From assembly GCA_019058365.1 (NCBI GenBank), contig JAHPZE010000012.1:13451-77450 (forward strand): DNA of 64,000 nt. The letters run 5' to 3'. The translations under genes and the position numbers were made by a program. Below the pieces are notes generated by a model. That model did no database searches. It was given only the letters and a program-made list of their open reading frames with translations, and had not been told where the DNA came from. Source of the DNA: Promethearchaeota archaeon (GTDB taxonomy: Archaea > Asgardarchaeota > Lokiarchaeia > Sigyniarchaeales > SOKP01). Shown one piece after another: positions 8,256-17,158 of the stretch (position 1 is the first letter of the stretch; each line of letters begins with the position of its first letter).

Positions 8256-9362
8256 CTAATGATTCATAAAGACTTCTTTTCGCATAATTTTTTGTTTGGA
8301 AAATTTCGATAGCAACTCTTTTATTTCTTTTAAACGTTTATTATCAAGTTCTACCGGATTTAAAACTCCAGCTTTAATTGCCTTGGTAAAAATTTCATCT
8401 CCTTTTTTTGTGCGAGTCATAACTGTTGTAAATTTATCCGGAGATCCTAAGCCTCCAAAAGAAATATCGGCATAAATATTAGTAAAATCGTTGCACGCAT
8501 TGCACGCAGAGCGCATATAATTATTTAGCTTATCAAAGGGAATATGAATTGTCTCTGACTTAATGTTACTTTTCTTTACATTAATTATTAAATCTTCTTT
8601 TATATTGATTTTTTCAACTTCCTCAAACTTAATATTAAATTCTTTTTCAAATTGCTCACTTTTAGCTTTATCAAAAAAGAAATTCTCATAACAAAACAAT
8701 CCTATGCATAAATCTATATTTTGTGAGGGAATTATTCCTAATTCTTGCATACATCTAATAGTATAAATTTGACAGGGAGTTCCAACAATTGCTAGTTTAT
8801 CAAATCTTACTTGTTTTAATTTTTCGAAAGAACTGGTGTAAGTATGGAATTTTTGTATTTCTGTTACTTGATGGTGTAAATCTAATTTAACTCCTGATGA
8901 ATTAATTAGGTCTTCTTTATTTTTAGCAATATTAGCTTCTCTTGAAAAAGCAGCTTTGGTTTTTGCAACAATCGCTCCATTAATTATTTTTTTTTCTAAT
9001 AAAAAGTTCAATAATGAATTTACGATACCTCCATCAGTTCCATATTTTAAAAATTCTTCATCATTTGTTTGGCAAATATAAATATTTCTAATATGCCCAA
9101 TGGGCATTGAAGAAAAGTCTGCAAAATTATAAGTCTTGTTAAGTTCATCATCTAAAACGTGTGTTTGTGGACAAATTATATAACATATGCCACATTCAAG
9201 GCAATTATCTTCATTTATAAATTCTGGTGGGCCACTAGATTTTTTAAATCCGATTACTCCACTTTCAATAGCATTACAAAAACTTACACATCCCCCACAT
9301 TCTTGACAAATTCCCTTATTATGAACTTCCTTAATCAAATCCTTAAAACTTTTAACACTCAC
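8256..9362 (-). CDS. FrhB/FpoF-like F420-dependent oxidoreductase beta subunit
   Basis: The N-terminus has two ferredoxin-type clusters, CQECGGCVSFC and CLECGICYIIC. The coenzyme F420 hydrogenase/dehydrogenase beta-subunit fold follows, with DGGIVNSLL, GTPCQ and CNACND (extra cluster ligands) and GGLGSPD. Family members transfer electrons between F420H2 or ferredoxin and a partner enzyme, with flavin bound. The gene stands alone, so the partner is unknown. Two GTG starts are possible (9374 and 9362). I prefer 9362, which has GGTGG eight bases upstream. Confidence 0.88.
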   Translation of the reverse strand: MSVKSFKDLIKEVHNKGICQECGGCVSFCNAIESGVIGFKKSSGPPEFINEDNCLECGICYIICPQTHVLDDELNKTYNFADFSSMPIGHIRNIYICQTNDEEFLKYGTDGGIVNSLLNFLLEKKIINGAIVAKTKAAFSREANIAKNKEDLINSSGVKLDLHHQVTEIQKFHTYTSSFEKLKQVRFDKLAIVGTPCQIYTIRCMQELGIIPSQNIDLCIGLFCYENFFFDKAKSEQFEKEFNIKFEEVEKINIKEDLIINVKKSNIKSETIHIPFDKLNNYMRSACNACNDFTNIYADISFGGLGSPDKFTTVMTRTKKGDEIFTKAIKAGVLNPVELDNKRLKEIKELLSKFSKQKIMRKEVFMNH

Positions 9363-9788
9363 TTGTATAACCACCCAAATTTCCTACTTTTTTTTCCATT
9401 ATATTAATTGTGGATTTCATATATAGATTATGGGATCCAGTCACAGACATTTAGAACATGGAAAATAGTAGTGTCAATAAATATAAAAATTTTTTTCATA
9501 TAACTTTTAAGGTATGTATTATCATGGAAGATCTGATGAATTTTGGCAAGCAGACATGTCTTATATGAAAAGTGCATTGATAAATTTTAACATACTTAAA
9601 AACCAGATTTTTGGATAAGTTATACAATAAGAAGATAAAACATAGTATAGGTGATGTGACACTTTATCTTTACATTAATTGCTTTTTATCCCAACCTTTA
9701 TATATACGATATATCATACTATTAATAGAATTAAGAGTATTACAAGTATTAAAAAAAAATATTTTTCTAATAATTAAGGTTGAGAAGA
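9363..9788. other. Intergenic region, possibly with a decayed small ORF
   Basis: About 425 AT-rich bases without a convincing gene. One short frame at 9514-9618 (34 codons) has AAGGT just before its ATG and a plausible composition (MYYHGRSDEFWQADM...), but no family resemblance. A 65-codon frame at 9611-9808 has low-complexity hydrophobic content and looks spurious. Confidence 0.4.
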
Positions 9789-10013
9789 ATGGTCATATCA
9801 GAAATTGATTATTCTAAAATGTTTTTGGAAGCACTACACTTTTTGCAAAACAGTTATAAGAAATTTCCTAAATTTATGATTGAAATTATAGCTGAAAATT
9901 ATGGAATACCATCTCCAGAAGTGAAGAAACTCTTCAATCTTTTTAGAAGGAATGGAATGTTAAAAATTCTAAAAAATGAAGGATTTTATTATCAATTAAA
10001 TGATATTTCTTAA
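9789..10013 (+). CDS. Small helical protein, probable winged helix
   Basis: About 74 residues. The sequence FMIEIIAENYGIPSPEVKKLFNLFRRNGML followed by a short wing-like YYQL end resembles a helix-turn-helix with beta hairpin. The ATG is preferred over an in-frame TTG three codons earlier because GGTTGAG precedes it. No neighbours suggest a role. It could be a DNA-binding regulator or an adaptor. Confidence 0.5.
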   Translation: MVISEIDYSKMFLEALHFLQNSYKKFPKFMIEIIAENYGIPSPEVKKLFNLFRRNGMLKILKNEGFYYQLNDIS

Positions 10014-10045
10014 AAATAATTCTCATTAATGATTTGATTGGATAG

Positions 10046-10279
10046 AAAAGTATAGATGGTGTTCCAGCAACTTTATCACTTATAGATGACGCTATACAAA
10101 TGGAAATCGAAGACTAAATAATTAATTGGGACGTCACTAATTATATAGAGATTCAAAACATAGGTATATATACGGGGGGAGGCGAATTAGGAAAAATCAA
10201 GCTGATTGTTACTAAATTTGAAGATTACATGTCCCTAATAGCATTCGAGACTGGAATACTTCTTATTGAATGTTTATGA
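10046..10279 (+). pseudogene. Decayed gene remnant with in-frame stop
   Basis: One frame reads protein-like sequence (SIDGVPATLSLIDDAIQ) to a TAA at 10115-10117. It then continues in the same frame through GGGELGKIKLIVTKFEDY and MSLIAFETGILLIECL to a TGA. It has no start codon, since a TAG precedes it. The strand pattern is reminiscent of the last strands of a roadblock-type domain, but that is only an impression. I read it as the 3' remains of an inactivated gene. Confidence 0.35.
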
Positions 10280-10666
10280 TAGCAAATTAATTTTAAAAGT
10301 TTAATTGAATAAATTACTATTTTTTTATTACTCTTAGAATTACTCTAATTGAATTATTTAATGGACCTTACCTAAGGTATATATAATTCCAATTAAGTAC
10401 AACTAAAATATGTGAATAATTTTTAATATTTGTATTAAAAATCATCAAACAGGAAAAAAATTTTTTGAATATCCAATTTTTAGGACTATTTATAATGAAA
10501 TTAAAAGCAAATTTAATATTAGATACCAATATAATTCTAATTTTTAGATTCTTTTTTCTAAAGAGATTTTTAAAACATCTTTTTAGTGTTATCAAAAACT
10601 TTATTTAAGATTTTTTCCAAATAAGACTATAAAAATGTGGTTTATCCAAAGTAAATCCAAACTATA
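10280..10666. other. Intergenic region upstream of the zinc-finger protein
   Basis: About 390 AT-rich bases. A 75-codon minus-strand frame here is Lys/Ile/Asn/Phe-rich low-complexity sequence and is not credible. I see no other structure. Confidence 0.4.
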
Positions 10667-11512
10667 ATGGTTAAAATAAATATTAAATGTCCAACATGTT
10701 CTCAGAACCGGGACCTTAATATCAATGAGGACGAGATTGAATTAAAGCCAAGTGGTCTTACTTCGATAAATATTGTAAAAAATTTTACTTGTGAACATAC
10801 CTATATTGCCTATATTGATCGACATTATAATGTAAGAGATTATTTCGATTTGGATTATAGTGTCGAGCTTCCCAAAATAATTACAGAAGACCAAACAATG
10901 GATATTGTTGAAGATTCAATTATGTCCTTTGATTACGATTTGATTAAATTAAATTTAACTCAAAACATATTAACAGTTATTCTTAAAGCAATTCTATCAA
11001 AAAAACCATGTGTTTTCATTAAAGATAAGGACATTTTATACGATTATGTAATCCCCTTTTTCAAGACTATTAATGAAAATGCATTTGAATTTGATATGGA
11101 AATAATCTCTGAGGAGACTTACCAAAATTCTAAGTCTAAATTCAAAAAATATGTAATCGTGAATAGTTCTGCTATTTTGAACAATCCCTATAAGTTCATT
11201 GATATAAAAAAATTAAAGGTAGAAAAAAGAATTATTAATGCTTTTATTGTTGAATTGGATATTAGAATGGGATTAAAAATTATCAAGAATCATATTAGAA
11301 ATGCAAATGATTTAGCTGTTAAAATTTGTGATTATGTAAAAAATCATGTAAATGAAAAGCATATTTATGCGAAAAATATAATAGATTATCTAGAAAGTAC
11401 TTATGGAATAATAATTTCTTCGCAATATTTAGATTTCCTGATTGAAGTAGTTCATCAATATTTTGAAATTCCAGTAAAGCTTTCAATGTCTCGTTATGCC
11501 GGAGTCTTTTAG
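10667..11512 (+). CDS. Zinc-finger-headed protein of unknown function
   Basis: The 281-residue protein begins with a probable metal site: CPTC at residues 8-11, then a Cys and His in FTCEHTYIAYIDRHYNVRDYF. A middle alpha/beta region follows and then a helical C-terminal third (from about residue 200). The N-terminal arrangement resembles a small zinc ribbon followed by the 'yiDr' segment I associate with uncharacterised Asgard proteins. No catalytic motif is visible. The gene stands alone between AT-rich gaps. Function unknown. Confidence 0.7.
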   Translation: MVKINIKCPTCSQNRDLNINEDEIELKPSGLTSINIVKNFTCEHTYIAYIDRHYNVRDYFDLDYSVELPKIITEDQTMDIVEDSIMSFDYDLIKLNLTQNILTVILKAILSKKPCVFIKDKDILYDYVIPFFKTINENAFEFDMEIISEETYQNSKSKFKKYVIVNSSAILNNPYKFIDIKKLKVEKRIINAFIVELDIRMGLKIIKNHIRNANDLAVKICDYVKNHVNEKHIYAKNIIDYLESTYGIIISSQYLDFLIEVVHQYFEIPVKLSMSRYAGVF

Positions 11513-11581
11513 CAATACTATCATTTTATTATAATTTTGCTAGTATATAAAAACAAGAAGTTAATGATAATTTAGATAGAT

Positions 11582-12235
11582 TTATTTATCAGAAGTTTCC
11601 AATTTAAAGGGTCTGAAATAACCTAACGCGAAGAACATGCCATAACAATAAGCAATTATCCCCAGAATAAATTTTAAATAAGATTCTGAAACCCCTACGA
11701 ATGTTGTAAGAATGAAAAAGAGTGCTAAACCAAGTGCCCCATTATCTTTTAACTTAAATCCTGTATAAAGTAAAAATACTAACACTGCTAAATAACCAAT
11801 GAGCATCGAAGGTAAATATAACACAGTAAAGTCAACCAAGAAAATTAAAAGAATTACAATAATAAAGTAAATAACCGGAGCTATTTTTAAGAATACCCAT
11901 TTATTAGCATGACCTACAATGTATAATCCACATACAATTACAACAGGAACAGATAAAGATTGTACAACAATAGTGCTATAGTCAATATCCATCCAGTAAA
12001 TTGGAATTACATTGTGCAATGGCGTATTATAATATAGAAATTCCCATATGTTAAAATAGAGTATCCCAAGAAACCAGACAATCATCAATATTCGAATTAT
12101 ATCCCAATCATTTGTCTTATCATGATAATCTTTTAATTTTATAAACATCGTGATAACCATTATTATTATTGCAACTACTCCTAATAAATTAGTAAAAAAG
12201 CTTAAACCCACTTCAAGATTTATTTGACCAATCAT
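11582..12235 (-). CDS. Polytopic membrane protein, unknown function
   Basis: 217 residues with six to seven hydrophobic helices spread evenly (first at about residues 8-28, last ending near 207) and short charged loops. No family motif is recognised. It lies 137 bp downstream of the corrinoid-protein gene in the same direction and could share its transcript, though the gap is wide. The preceding plus-strand gene converges on it. Confidence 0.65.
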   Translation of the reverse strand: MIGQINLEVGLSFFTNLLGVVAIIIMVITMFIKLKDYHDKTNDWDIIRILMIVWFLGILYFNIWEFLYYNTPLHNVIPIYWMDIDYSTIVVQSLSVPVVIVCGLYIVGHANKWVFLKIAPVIYFIIVILLIFLVDFTVLYLPSMLIGYLAVLVFLLYTGFKLKDNGALGLALFFILTTFVGVSESYLKFILGIIAYCYGMFFALGYFRPFKLETSDK

Positions 12236-12372
12236 ATCAATTACTCATCTTTCATTTTTATTTAAATTTTATTATTTTTTTAAACAGAATTGAAGATATA
12301 TATGAACACAATTTCTAAATAATTAAAAAAATTATGTAAATTAAAGATTTTAACTCCAAAGTTTAATATCCT

Positions 12373-12990
12373 CTATTTTCCTAGCAATTTGAGGGCAATA
12401 CTCACTGCTTCAGTAGCATTAGGAGCATAAGAATCAGCACCAATAGATTGAGCGAAACGTTCAGAAACGGGAGCCCCTCCTACCATAATCTTCACTTGAT
12501 TCCTTAAATTATTAGTCTTTAAAGCTTGAATTACCCCTTCCATTTCTAGCATTGTTGTGGTTAATAAAGCAGAGAGTCCTATGATATCTGGTTTATCGTT
12601 CTTGACAGATTCTACGAATTCGTTCTTATGTACATCAATACCTAAATCTATTACTTCAAATCCAGCTCCTTCAAACATAGTTAATACCAGATTTTTTCCT
12701 ATATCATGAATGTCTCCTTGTACAGTTCCGAGAACTATTTTGCCCTTATATTCTTTCTTTGTATCTCCTAATTTTGGCTTTATTATTTTCATCCCTTCTT
12801 TAAATGTTTCAGCCGCCTGCATCATATCGACTACAAAATACTCCCCACTTTTGAATTTTTCACCAGCTAATTTTAATCCATTGATAAGCTCTTCGGTAAT
12901 TTTGATTGGCTCTGTATTTTTTACAGCTTCTATTACAGCTTCTTCAATAGCATAAACCTCCCCTTCTTCGACCAGTTTGCTTAGTGACAT
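12373..12990 (-). CDS. Corrinoid (B12-binding) methyltransferase protein, MtbC/MtaC-like
   Basis: 205 residues in the classic two-domain form. A helical cap (residues 1-85) precedes a Rossmann-like B12 domain with GTVQGDIHDIGKN (about 88-100), which contains the D-x-H-x-x-G motif whose His ligates cobalt. GFEVIDLGIDV, SALLTTTM and VGGAPVSE follow as in MtaC, MtbC and MttC. It carries a methyl group on cobalamin between a substrate methyltransferase and a UroD-type methyltransferase. Its start overlaps the stop of the upstream gene by one base (TAATG), so the two are translationally coupled. Confidence 0.93.
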   Translation of the reverse strand: MSLSKLVEEGEVYAIEEAVIEAVKNTEPIKITEELINGLKLAGEKFKSGEYFVVDMMQAAETFKEGMKIIKPKLGDTKKEYKGKIVLGTVQGDIHDIGKNLVLTMFEGAGFEVIDLGIDVHKNEFVESVKNDKPDIIGLSALLTTTMLEMEGVIQALKTNNLRNQVKIMVGGAPVSERFAQSIGADSYAPNATEAVSIALKLLGK

Positions 12991-14192
12991 TATTTATACA
13001 CCCCATATTTTTCTACTGAATTAAGAATTAAATCGATTTTTGTTAAATCAGTTCCTAAAGGAACTGCAGCTACTCCTAAACCTAAAGGGACTTCATTTTT
13101 CACTGCAAGTTCACATATCTTTCTTACTTGTGCCTCAATTTCTTCTTTAGTTCCATCTCTTAAAAATTTACCATGAATAAGATATTGGTAGGGGGTTTTG
13201 AGTTCCTTTGATAACTGAATCATTTCCTCATCATATGCATCTGGTGTCAAACCAATTTCATTTTGTGGGAACATATAATTATTAAAACATGCTATACCAC
13301 TAAGAGCGCGGTAATCACTAATCTCATTTGCTACAGTTGGTGAGGGTGGCATGTAACCTGCTGTTGGACGATACTTTTTAAATTCCTTCCATACTGATTC
13401 CACATACGGATATATATAGGTAATAAAATCGTTAGGGGACATAATCGGTGGATTTGCATATTGATTTACAATTACACAACCGAGCATATTAATTCCTTGT
13501 TCTTTATACATTTTCCCTATATGAATACTAGCTTCAGTAGCAAAGTCCATGATCCTAGGAAAAAAGGTTGGATCACCTTTTTTTTTTATCTTCTCTTTTT
13601 GAGCTAAATCCGTTGTTTTAACATAATTTTTGTAGAGAATGAAATCATTAAATAGTTTCTCTCCCCGCAATAAAATTGCTAAATCAAAAGATCCCTCAAC
13701 AATTGGAGGAGAATTCATTTCGGGATATCTATCTTGGGTTTCAACAATCAATTCAATCTGGTTTTTTAAAAATCCTTCCAATTTTGGTAATTCTAATTCT
13801 TCTAATGACATTTTATCAAGCGCATACACATCCGGAGAAGGCTCAACCATAGGGGATATTCGCATTGTAGTCCCCATCTCTACTTGACCCATTCCGGCTA
13901 ATCCCAACCAACTTGCTGGCATTGCAGCATCTACAGTAGGGAATCTTTTTCGCATTATAGCAAATAATTCTAGATTTGCTTCCCAATTATTAGTCAAACG
14001 TACAAAATCATAATTAGGATCAAGTAGTTGTGGGTGAATATTACTTGGAACAAGCAAAGTTGCTACTCTATCAATTTTAGAGAAAAGTGAAGTTAATAGA
14101 AACCTCTCAGATCCGGTTAAAGGTCGTCCCACCGTCATTTTTAGTTTTCCTTTAACAATATCTTTAATAATCTTAAACATTTTTAGTGTCAT
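12990..14192 (-). CDS. UroD-like methyltransferase paired with corrinoid protein
   Basis: 400 residues with the uroporphyrinogen-decarboxylase/MtaA fold pattern, including the C-terminal GLGVAAVPLGTDLTKIDLI. It is translationally coupled to the corrinoid protein gene, which supports methyl transfer to or from cobalamin. The H-x-C zinc motif of MtaA/MtbA is not found. The expected region reads KYRPTAGYMPPSPTVAN instead, so it is not a standard coenzyme M methyltransferase. It may act on another acceptor such as tetrahydromethanopterin or folate, or on an O-methyl substrate. The ATG start has no clear SD. Confidence 0.8.
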   Translation of the reverse strand: MTLKMFKIIKDIVKGKLKMTVGRPLTGSERFLLTSLFSKIDRVATLLVPSNIHPQLLDPNYDFVRLTNNWEANLELFAIMRKRFPTVDAAMPASWLGLAGMGQVEMGTTMRISPMVEPSPDVYALDKMSLEELELPKLEGFLKNQIELIVETQDRYPEMNSPPIVEGSFDLAILLRGEKLFNDFILYKNYVKTTDLAQKEKIKKKGDPTFFPRIMDFATEASIHIGKMYKEQGINMLGCVIVNQYANPPIMSPNDFITYIYPYVESVWKEFKKYRPTAGYMPPSPTVANEISDYRALSGIACFNNYMFPQNEIGLTPDAYDEEMIQLSKELKTPYQYLIHGKFLRDGTKEEIEAQVRKICELAVKNEVPLGLGVAAVPLGTDLTKIDLILNSVEKYGVYK

Positions 14193-14388
14193 TTAGTAAT
14201 TTATCTTAATTATCAATAATTTACATTAGACGTGAATCCTTTTAATATATCCTTTTTTTTTTTAAATTAAATTTTTTTTGATATGAATTTTTAGAGATAA
14301 GAGGAATTCGGTTTGCATAATTTTCTAAATCCTTTTTAATTATACTTGTCTAACCTTAAATAAAGGTATAAATATGATTTAAAAGCTA

Positions 14389-15654
14389 ATGTCCTCCGAG
14401 TTTAATCAAAAATTAGAAAAGTATGCAGAAGTGATATTAAAAGTAGGTTTGAATCTGCAATCGGGGCAAAAGCTTCTGATTGGAGGTCCTTCGTTAGATG
14501 CTGATGGAATTCCTCTTGAATCTGCTCCTTTGGTGAGATTAATAACAAAAAAAGCATATCAAATGGGAGCCCGATTGGTCGATGTAGTATGGGGAGATGT
14601 GCAATTACGTAAAATTCAATTTCAGAATGCTCCTAAGGATTCAATTGAAGAATATCCGAAATGGAGAATAGATTCGAGATATAATATTTCTAAAGCGGGA
14701 GATGCGAATCTTCACTTTACAAGCCCAAATCCCGATTTACTAAGCGATGCGGAACCTGAATTGGTCTCACAGTTCCAAACATCATATTATAAGCAAATGA
14801 AGCCGGTCTATGATCTTCTTACAGCTAATGCATTTAACTGGTTAATAGTTCCATTTCCAAATGATGAATGGGCTGATAAGCTTTTCCCAGATGTCCCTCA
14901 AAATAGTCGAAAGGACAAACTTTGGGATATCATTTTCGAGATTTGCCGTATAAACAATAAGGATCCGATTTCTGCCTGGGAAATTCACAATAATAATCTT
15001 TCTAAGCGAAGTAGATATCTTAATCAGAAACAGTATACTGCATTAAAATTGACTGCTCCTGGCACAGATTTAATGATTGGTTTACCTAAAAACCATATCT
15101 GGGAAGGTGGAAGTTCTATTGCTAAGAATGGTATAACTTTTATAGGTAATATACCCACTGAAGAAGTCTATACAATGCCACATAAAGATAAAGTTGAGGG
15201 TGTAGTGAGTACTTCTAAACCGGTGTACTATGGTGGATACACTGTAGAAAATTGCCGTTTTACATTCTCTGAAGGGAGAATAATTGAAGCTACAGCAGAT
15301 AAGGGTGAAAAATTCTTACTTAACACACTTAAAACAGATGAAGGGGCAAGTAGATTAGGAGAGATTGCATTAGTGCCACATAGTTCTCCTATATCACAGA
15401 CTAAATTGCTTTTTTATAGTATGTTAATTGATGAAAATGCTTCGAATCATATCGCGTTAGGTCAAGCTTACAGAGATTCATTGAAAAATGGTAAAGCATT
15501 AAGTGATAAAGAATTTATGTCTGCTGGGGGTAATAATAGTCTTATTCATCTTGATTTCATGATTGGTTCGGGAGAAATGAATGTAGATGGAATATTGGAT
15601 GATGAAACCACAGAACCAATAATGCAAAATGGAGAATGGGCTTTTGAAATATAA
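14389..15654 (+). CDS. M29-family metalloaminopeptidase
   Basis: 421 residues, the usual size of AmpS/aminopeptidase T. The metal-site segments are all present in order: TEEVYTMPH, GEIALVP, NHIALGQAY and NSLIHLDFMIGS, providing the Glu, Glu, His, Tyr, His and Asp ligands known for the family. It removes N-terminal residues from peptides in the cytoplasm using two metal ions. It is transcribed alone, divergently from the methyltransferase operon. Confidence 0.92.
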   Translation: MSSEFNQKLEKYAEVILKVGLNLQSGQKLLIGGPSLDADGIPLESAPLVRLITKKAYQMGARLVDVVWGDVQLRKIQFQNAPKDSIEEYPKWRIDSRYNISKAGDANLHFTSPNPDLLSDAEPELVSQFQTSYYKQMKPVYDLLTANAFNWLIVPFPNDEWADKLFPDVPQNSRKDKLWDIIFEICRINNKDPISAWEIHNNNLSKRSRYLNQKQYTALKLTAPGTDLMIGLPKNHIWEGGSSIAKNGITFIGNIPTEEVYTMPHKDKVEGVVSTSKPVYYGGYTVENCRFTFSEGRIIEATADKGEKFLLNTLKTDEGASRLGEIALVPHSSPISQTKLLFYSMLIDENASNHIALGQAYRDSLKNGKALSDKEFMSAGGNNSLIHLDFMIGSGEMNVDGILDDETTEPIMQNGEWAFEI

Positions 15655-15789
15655 TATTTTTTAACCCAAAAATTTTCTCAAAGATTCTAAAAAAAATCTA
15701 CTCTAGATGATAAATAACTGAAGTTAAATAGATTAAAATCAATCGTTAATCAAGTAATAAGAGAATCATCCAGAAATTTACACGGATAT

Positions 15790-16053
15790 ATGGTAGATCC
15801 ATTTTACAATTATACTCCTGAATATGAAATTATAATAGATTTAAAAGCAGGTACCTTAACTCCAGATTTGGGAGGAGATGATGTGGAAAGCTATTATAAA
15901 TCTATTATCGATTGGTTTCATAAGGTGTTGCCAAAAGAAGGGATTCCAATTGAAATTATTTATACTGCAATTTTAAAGATAAATCCTCAAGGTAAAAAGT
16001 GTCATATTGAAGCTCAAGGACGAAAATTTACTTCTTTTTTAAAATTTACATAG
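15790..16053 (+). CDS. Small conserved-looking protein, unknown
   Basis: An 87-residue acidic protein with alternating strands (YEIIIDLKAGTLTPDLGG) and a central helix (SYYKSIIDWFHKVL), giving an alpha/beta look without a motif I recognise. There is no clear SD before the ATG. The C-terminal SFLKFT could be a truncated end, because protein-like sequence in other frames follows directly (see next entry). Confidence 0.45.
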   Translation: MVDPFYNYTPEYEIIIDLKAGTLTPDLGGDDVESYYKSIIDWFHKVLPKEGIPIEIIYTAILKINPQGKKCHIEAQGRKFTSFLKFT

Positions 16054-16080
16054 TTCAATTCAATTGTATTGACAAATAGA

Positions 16081-16283
16081 ATGCAAAAGTCCTCGAATTT
16101 CCTACAGCTAAATAAAAGATTTAAGAAAAAGAGTCTCATAATATGTATTAAAATACAACCAAGAGATCCAAGAAAAATTAAAGAATCAATAAACAATCGT
16201 TTAAAAAATATATCTCTAAGATTGGTCTGCCAAGTAAGTTATTTATAACTGAAGATGATATTATTTTAGAAGAATTAACATAA
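16081..16283 (+). pseudogene. Possible frameshifted small gene
   Basis: An ATG frame runs from 16081 to 16248 (Lys-rich, with IKIQPRDPRKIKESINNRLK). In a different frame the stretch GLPSKLFITEDDIILEELT runs from 16224 to the TAA at 16281. Joined by a frameshift near 16220, they would form one protein of about 65 residues. The second part looks like a natural C-terminus. This may be a decayed gene or a sequencing indel. Weak evidence. Confidence 0.25.
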
Positions 16284-16467
16284 GATGTCATTGGATCTTA
16301 AATTATATTAATAAATACTTCCAAACTTCTTATGCAGAAGGAAATTAAAGATTGTATGTTTAAGTATAATAAAATATTGGACTATTAAAATTTCATATAG
16401 ATTTCTTTTTTCACTTTAATATAAATAAAATACCTTTTTATTCTAATTACAATATGAGGTCGTTATT

Positions 16468-16929
16468 ATGAAAAAGATTTGGATAATTCATAACTCTGAG
16501 CATGGAAATTCTGAAAAGATTTCAAAACAACTTGCTGAGGGTTTAAAAGATGGTTATGAAGTAAGTGTAGGGAGCATCCGAAATACTAATCCGGAAGATA
16601 TTGCTAAAGACGAGCCTTATGGATTAATTATTGCTGTTAGAATTATTGCATTCTCATCAGATAAAGAGATGCGAAAGTTTGTCAGCAATTTAAATGATGT
16701 CATAACTCAACCAATTTCGAAAGTCGCCTATTTTGCAACCCATGCTTTAGGATGGAAGAAATTCTTTATAAAAGGAATGAAAAAGACTCTTGAAAAAGTT
16801 GGATGCGTTGAGGAAATCTGCCCAGAATATCTTGAAGTAAGAATGCAAGGGGCTGAAGGACCAGCTGTAGAAGGTGCAGATGCGAAAATTGAAGAATATA
16901 TTTCTACATTAAAGGAATTTCTAAAATAA
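16468..16929 (+). CDS. Flavodoxin-domain protein
   Basis: 153 residues. The N-terminal strand and FMN phosphate loop read WIIHNSEHGNSEKIS, equivalent to the T/S-x-x-G-N-T/S loop of flavodoxins. A central YFATHALGWKKFF segment and a C-terminal helix follow. It probably shuttles electrons with bound FMN or protects against redox stress. The gene stands alone. No cysteine ligands or extra domain are visible. Confidence 0.8.
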   Translation: MKKIWIIHNSEHGNSEKISKQLAEGLKDGYEVSVGSIRNTNPEDIAKDEPYGLIIAVRIIAFSSDKEMRKFVSNLNDVITQPISKVAYFATHALGWKKFFIKGMKKTLEKVGCVEEICPEYLEVRMQGAEGPAVEGADAKIEEYISTLKEFLK

Positions 16930-17158
16930 AATAAAATAAAATGAATTCATTGATTTTAAACTGATTTTATTCCATAAATATATAATATTTTTTTTTGATG
17001 ATAAAATATATAATCTTTTTTGATTGAAGTAGAAGTATCTAACTTACATATTAGTCTTTTTTCTATTAGTGAAAGCAGAGAATTTTTAATACGAGTTAAA
17101 TTATTCTAAGACATTCAAATATTAACTTAATATATTTAATTTAAATGAAGGTTCAAAA

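Noticed and set aside
9514-9618. 34-codon frame with AAGGT before its ATG
   Set aside because: Too short and without recognisable family features; kept only in the gap description.
9611-9808. 65-codon plus-strand frame
   Set aside because: Hydrophobic low-complexity translation and overlap with the better supported small gene at 9789; no good SD.
10368-10595. 75-codon minus-strand frame
   Set aside because: Composition is dominated by Ile, Asn, Lys and Phe as expected from random AT-rich DNA.
14252-14263. Run of Ts between the methyltransferase and aminopeptidase genes
   Set aside because: It lies between divergent starts, so it cannot act as a terminator for either; it is probably promoter AT-richness.
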